DNA from: CAYRTD01 sp964528675
GTDB taxonomy: Bacteria > Bacteroidota > Bacteroidia > Bacteroidales > GCA-2748055
DNA length: 64,000 nt
NCBI GenBank assembly: GCA_964528675.1
Contig: CAZGTU010000011.1
Span: 20,592 to 84,591 of the forward strand
Reading direction: 5' to 3'
A program made the translations under genes and the position numbers. Shown here in pieces: positions 61,282-64,000 of the stretch (positions are counted from its first letter, which is position 1; the number at the start of each line of letters is the position of its first letter). Under the pieces are notes generated by a model. It was not told where the DNA came from. It made no database searches and saw only the letters and a program-made list of their open reading frames with translations.

Positions 61282-63654
61282 TTACTCATACCTCAACGTA
61301 TCAGCCGGATTCTTCCCTGCTGCCCTCACCGCCTGGTAACTGATCGATATCATCGCAATAAGCAATGAAAGTATAGCAGCACCAATGAAAATCCATGCGC
61401 TGAGGCTGATCCGGTAATCGAAATCCTGTAACCATGATCTGAGGTAATAATAAGCCACAGGCCATGACAGGAGGGCAGAGATTAACAATAAGTATATGAA
61501 TTCGCGTGAAAACAAACCCAGTATGCTTCTTTTTGAAGCTCCCATAGCTTTCCGGATGCCTATCTCTTTGGTTTTTTGTTCGGCCGAAAAGGTGGATAAT
61601 CCGAATAATCCGATTCCGGCAATGATTATTGCGATTATAGTCAGAGCTTTCATCAGTTTACCCATTCTTTCCTCAAAATTGTACATTTTTTCAAAATCCT
61701 CATCAACAAAGCGATACTCAAATGGATACAGTGGCATTATTTCATTCCATGCTTCTTCAAGCCGGGATAATTGTTTGCTTACATCTCCCTGGTGAAGTTT
61801 GATAACCATATAATTAATATAATCGTCCGGAGCCATTAATACTGCCAGGGGTTCTATCTTCTTCCTCGCAGAAGCATAATGGTAATTCTTCATAACCCCT
61901 ACTATGGGACCTGTAATACCCTGGAAACTGATTTCTGTACCTACAACTTCCTTAAGATTCATGATCTTTTCCAGTTCTTCATTGATCATGAAAGCTCCTA
62001 AAGTATCTCTAATCCGGTCAGAGCCATAAGCCTCATTAAAGGATCTTCCCGACTTCATCTCAATTCCCATTGCTTCCACATAATCGTAATCTACCCCTTC
62101 AAAGCTCACGAGAAGATCCATTTCGGGATCTTTTCCATTCCATTCCATACTGCTTGAATTGCTACCTATCATATAGGGTGGATGCGCTGTTGAGGATACA
62201 TAAGAAACTTCCGGAAGACGGGTTAACTCCTCTTTTACAGAGTGATAAGAATTCTTTAGCTCACCCTTTAATACAAGATAGAGGAGATTCTCCTTGTCAT
62301 ATCCAAGCTCTTTATTCTGCATATAATTCAGCTGCTGGTATATAACCATTGTACCTATAATAAGAATAATACCCAGGCTGAACTGAATGATCACGGTAAC
62401 TTTTCGGAACCAGGCCTTTCCTTTAGCTCCTAAGAAATTACTTTTTAAGATTTTAAGCGGTTTCATCGATGAAAGGATGACAGCCGGGTAAATGCCGGAT
62501 AGGAACCCGGTGACAATCGTTAAAATGATTATTCCGGAGATAATCACAGGATCCATAAAATCTTTGAATCCGAATTCCTTTCCCGTAAGGTTATTAAATG
62601 GCTCCAGGAAGAAGATTAACAATATGACGGCCAGCAGTACCGATATGAATACAATAATCATACTTTCTCCGAGGAATTGAGCCATCAGGTTCCTCTTATG
62701 TGCACCATTTATTTTTCTCATGGCGATTTCCTTTGCCCGTGTTGATGATTTTGCTGTGGCAAGGTTCATGAAGTTAATAGAGGCAATTATGAGAACGAAA
62801 AGCCCCACTGTAATAAATATCATAACAGATTTAATTCCCATCTGACTCCTGTTAAAACCAAAATAGGAGTAAAGATGCATTCTCTTAAGTGGAGCCACCA
62901 TAAACTCGGTATTATTGTGTTCGTGGTGAGCGTCGACAATGGCTGTCAGCTTTCGGTTTACCTGTGAGGTATCGGCTTTCTCATTCAAGAGAAGGTATGT
63001 ACTTATGGAATTGCTTCCCCAGTGCTCGGAGTACCATGGTGTGTTTTCCATATATTCGAATGAGATAAGAATATCAAAATCAAGAGATGAGTTTTTTGGA
63101 GGATCTGAGAACACTCCTGTTACCATATATACCTCGTCATTGTTTAAGGTCATGCTTTTTCCGACAGGATCTTCCTTGCCAAAATATTTCTTTGCAGTTT
63201 CTTCACTCAAAACTATAGAGTTAGGCTCGGAGAGTACCCGATCGGGGTGCCCTTGCAATAACGGGAAAGAAAACATCCTAAAGAATGTAGAATCGGCACC
63301 ATACACATTCTTCTCGTAAAAAGCGTTTTCTCCATATCTAAATAGAATGCTTCCAGTATAACTAAAACGGGTAGCCAGTTCAATTTCGGGGATCTCATCC
63401 TGCCAGACCGGTCCTGAAGGCCAGGGAGTCACATTTACATGGTACTTCTCATTATTATATATTTGATCTTCTTCAACCCGGTAAATCCGGTCAACATTGG
63501 CATGGAAGCGGTCGTAGCTCAATTCATGTTTTGCCTGCAGGAATATCAATATAACAGTTGCCAGGGCAATGGCAAGTCCTGTAAGATTAATAATGGTAAA
63601 CAGTATTTGACGATTCAGGTTTCTGAAAGCGGAAATAATGTAATTGCGCAGCAT
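61282..63654 (-). CDS. FtsX/MacB-like ABC transporter permease (second copy)
   Basis: A 790-residue protein of the same family as that at 9018-11453. The start is set at MLRNYIISAFRNLNRQILF (ATG at 63654); the 17 extra codons upstream lack homology. It has the same two-half layout: N-terminal helix at about 18-40, a periplasmic domain, helices near 280-400, a second anchor near 425-445, and three helices in the last 130 residues. ARAKEIAMRKINGAHKRNL and TKEIGIRKAMGASKRSIL are the coupling motifs. No ATPase gene is next to it. Unlike the first copy, I see no sigma-54 type sequence upstream. Confidence 0.9.
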   Translation of the reverse strand: MLRNYIISAFRNLNRQILFTIINLTGLAIALATVILIFLQAKHELSYDRFHANVDRIYRVEEDQIYNNEKYHVNVTPWPSGPVWQDEIPEIELATRFSYTGSILFRYGENAFYEKNVYGADSTFFRMFSFPLLQGHPDRVLSEPNSIVLSEETAKKYFGKEDPVGKSMTLNNDEVYMVTGVFSDPPKNSSLDFDILISFEYMENTPWYSEHWGSNSISTYLLLNEKADTSQVNRKLTAIVDAHHEHNNTEFMVAPLKRMHLYSYFGFNRSQMGIKSVMIFITVGLFVLIIASINFMNLATAKSSTRAKEIAMRKINGAHKRNLMAQFLGESMIIVFISVLLAVILLIFFLEPFNNLTGKEFGFKDFMDPVIISGIIILTIVTGFLSGIYPAVILSSMKPLKILKSNFLGAKGKAWFRKVTVIIQFSLGIILIIGTMVIYQQLNYMQNKELGYDKENLLYLVLKGELKNSYHSVKEELTRLPEVSYVSSTAHPPYMIGSNSSSMEWNGKDPEMDLLVSFEGVDYDYVEAMGIEMKSGRSFNEAYGSDRIRDTLGAFMINEELEKIMNLKEVVGTEISFQGITGPIVGVMKNYHYASARKKIEPLAVLMAPDDYINYMVIKLHQGDVSKQLSRLEEAWNEIMPLYPFEYRFVDEDFEKMYNFEERMGKLMKALTIIAIIIAGIGLFGLSTFSAEQKTKEIGIRKAMGASKRSILGLFSREFIYLLLISALLSWPVAYYYLRSWLQDFDYRISLSAWIFIGAAILSLLIAMISISYQAVRAAGKNPADTLRYE

Positions 63655-63760
63655 GGTAGGGTTTGTTTTGGTAAAAGACGGGCTGTTTTCCATAGTGCTG
63701 CACATTGGGTTGGTAATCTCTACTTCGATGTCGATTTACAGAAGAATGCTATTATAGCTG

Positions 63761-63850
63761 TTATCTATTATCTATTGTCTCGTTCACCGCTAACCTTTTC
63801 ACCGTTCACCTTTTCACCGCTCTTCGTTCACCTCTCCCCCCCAACCCCCT
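63761..63850 (+). repeat. Heptamer-period tract near the right edge
   Basis: Units are TTATCTA twice and TTGTCTC. Then GTTCACC, GCTAACC, TTTTCACC, GTTCACC, TTTTCACC, GCTCTTC, GTTCACC, TCTCCCC and CCCAACC follow. Mostly 7 bp with two 8-bp units. Confidence 0.8.
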
Positions 63851-63896
63851 AATAATTAACTATATCAAATATTTCTTAAATTTTTTCACCCATTTG

Positions 63897-63928
63897 TTTG
63901 GTGATTAAAAAAACCTGTCATATATTTG
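63897..63928 (+). promoter_or_regulatory. Strong sigma-ABfr-type promoter reading out of the window
   Basis: TTTG at 63897-63900, a spacer of exactly 20 bp, then TATATTTG at 63921-63928: a perfect match to TTTG-N19-21-TAnnTTTG. Downstream, CAGCCCCAATCACGGG and ACGTTCTCGACAAC (around 63951) resemble the start and boxA-like part of Bacteroidota rRNA leaders, but the gene itself is beyond the window. Confidence 0.7.
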
Positions 63929-64000
63929 CAGCCCCAATCACGGGAAAAGACGTTCTCGACAACTGCAGAAAATGGTGTACAATTCCAAAAAAAGTTTTGG

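Larger units (their letters stand above)
63655..64000. other. Right-edge spacer: repeats, then an outward promoter
   Basis: 346 bp upstream of the second FtsX-like permease. From 63761 to 63850 it is a heptamer-period tract. From 63851 on it is AT-rich and carries a promoter reading rightward. No open frame of interest starts before the window ends. Confidence 0.7.

Noticed and set aside
1..64000. tRNA, rRNA, prophage or insertion sequence
   Set aside because: No cloverleaf-forming segment, rRNA core, integrase, transposase or phage structural gene could be found in the spacers or frames.

Overview
The window is chromosomal DNA of a Bacteroidota bacterium, most like the anaerobic or environmental Bacteroidales/Marinilabiliales type. 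The evidence is protein content: an S46 dipeptidyl peptidase, glycine-lipid acyltransferases, 800-residue FtsX/MacB-like permeases, a long amidophosphoribosyltransferase-like protein, a TonB-plug protein, and an FtsZ with the Bacteroidota-type tail. Several spacers also carry the Bacteroidota promoter -7 motif TAnnTTTG. Almost all of the window is ordinary core genome. I see no phage, insertion sequence, CRISPR array, tRNA or rRNA gene inside it.

Layout. 1-5.6 kb (minus strand): the end of a YbaK/ProX-type editing protein, a GH94 phosphorylase, groL-groS and secG. 5.6-8.0 kb (minus): a TPR-like protein, lptE and a sigma-54 activator. 8.3-9.0 kb: kdsB. 9.0-18.2 kb: an FtsX-like permease with a possible sigma-54 promoter, a SiaB-like kinase, RNase HI, an S46 peptidase, a STAS protein and a plug/MG2 protein. 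18.3-26.0 kb: miaB, yebC, a membrane protein, a SPOR-like lipid- or wall-facing protein, a PurF-like protein and the glsB/glsA pair.

26.2-41.9 kb (plus strand) is a complete Bacteroidota-type division and cell wall (dcw) cluster: mraZ, rsmH, ftsL, ftsI, murE, mraY, murD, ftsW, murG, murC, ftsQ, ftsA, ftsZ, yqeY. MraZ-type operator boxes precede it, and a very strong bidirectional terminator closes it. 42.0-49.7 kb (minus) is an envelope operon: coaX, an outer membrane barrel, a TPR protein, lptC, a small membrane protein and a CNNM/CorC protein, then ppiD. 49.8-63.7 kb holds mfd, fructose-1,6-bisphosphatase, two different aspartate kinases flanking a GT39 glycosyltransferase, dihydroorotase, a polyprenol-phosphate mannosyltransferase and a second FtsX-like permease. 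The right edge carries a textbook Bacteroidota promoter firing out of the window.

The most unusual signal is in the spacers. At least five spacers hold imperfect tandem arrays with a 7-bp (or 7+6-bp) period, each with a different unit. Two opposed arrays of the same unit flank a 250-bp noncoding mosaic at 20.6-21.0 kb. No array lies inside a gene, although some begin exactly at a stop or start codon.
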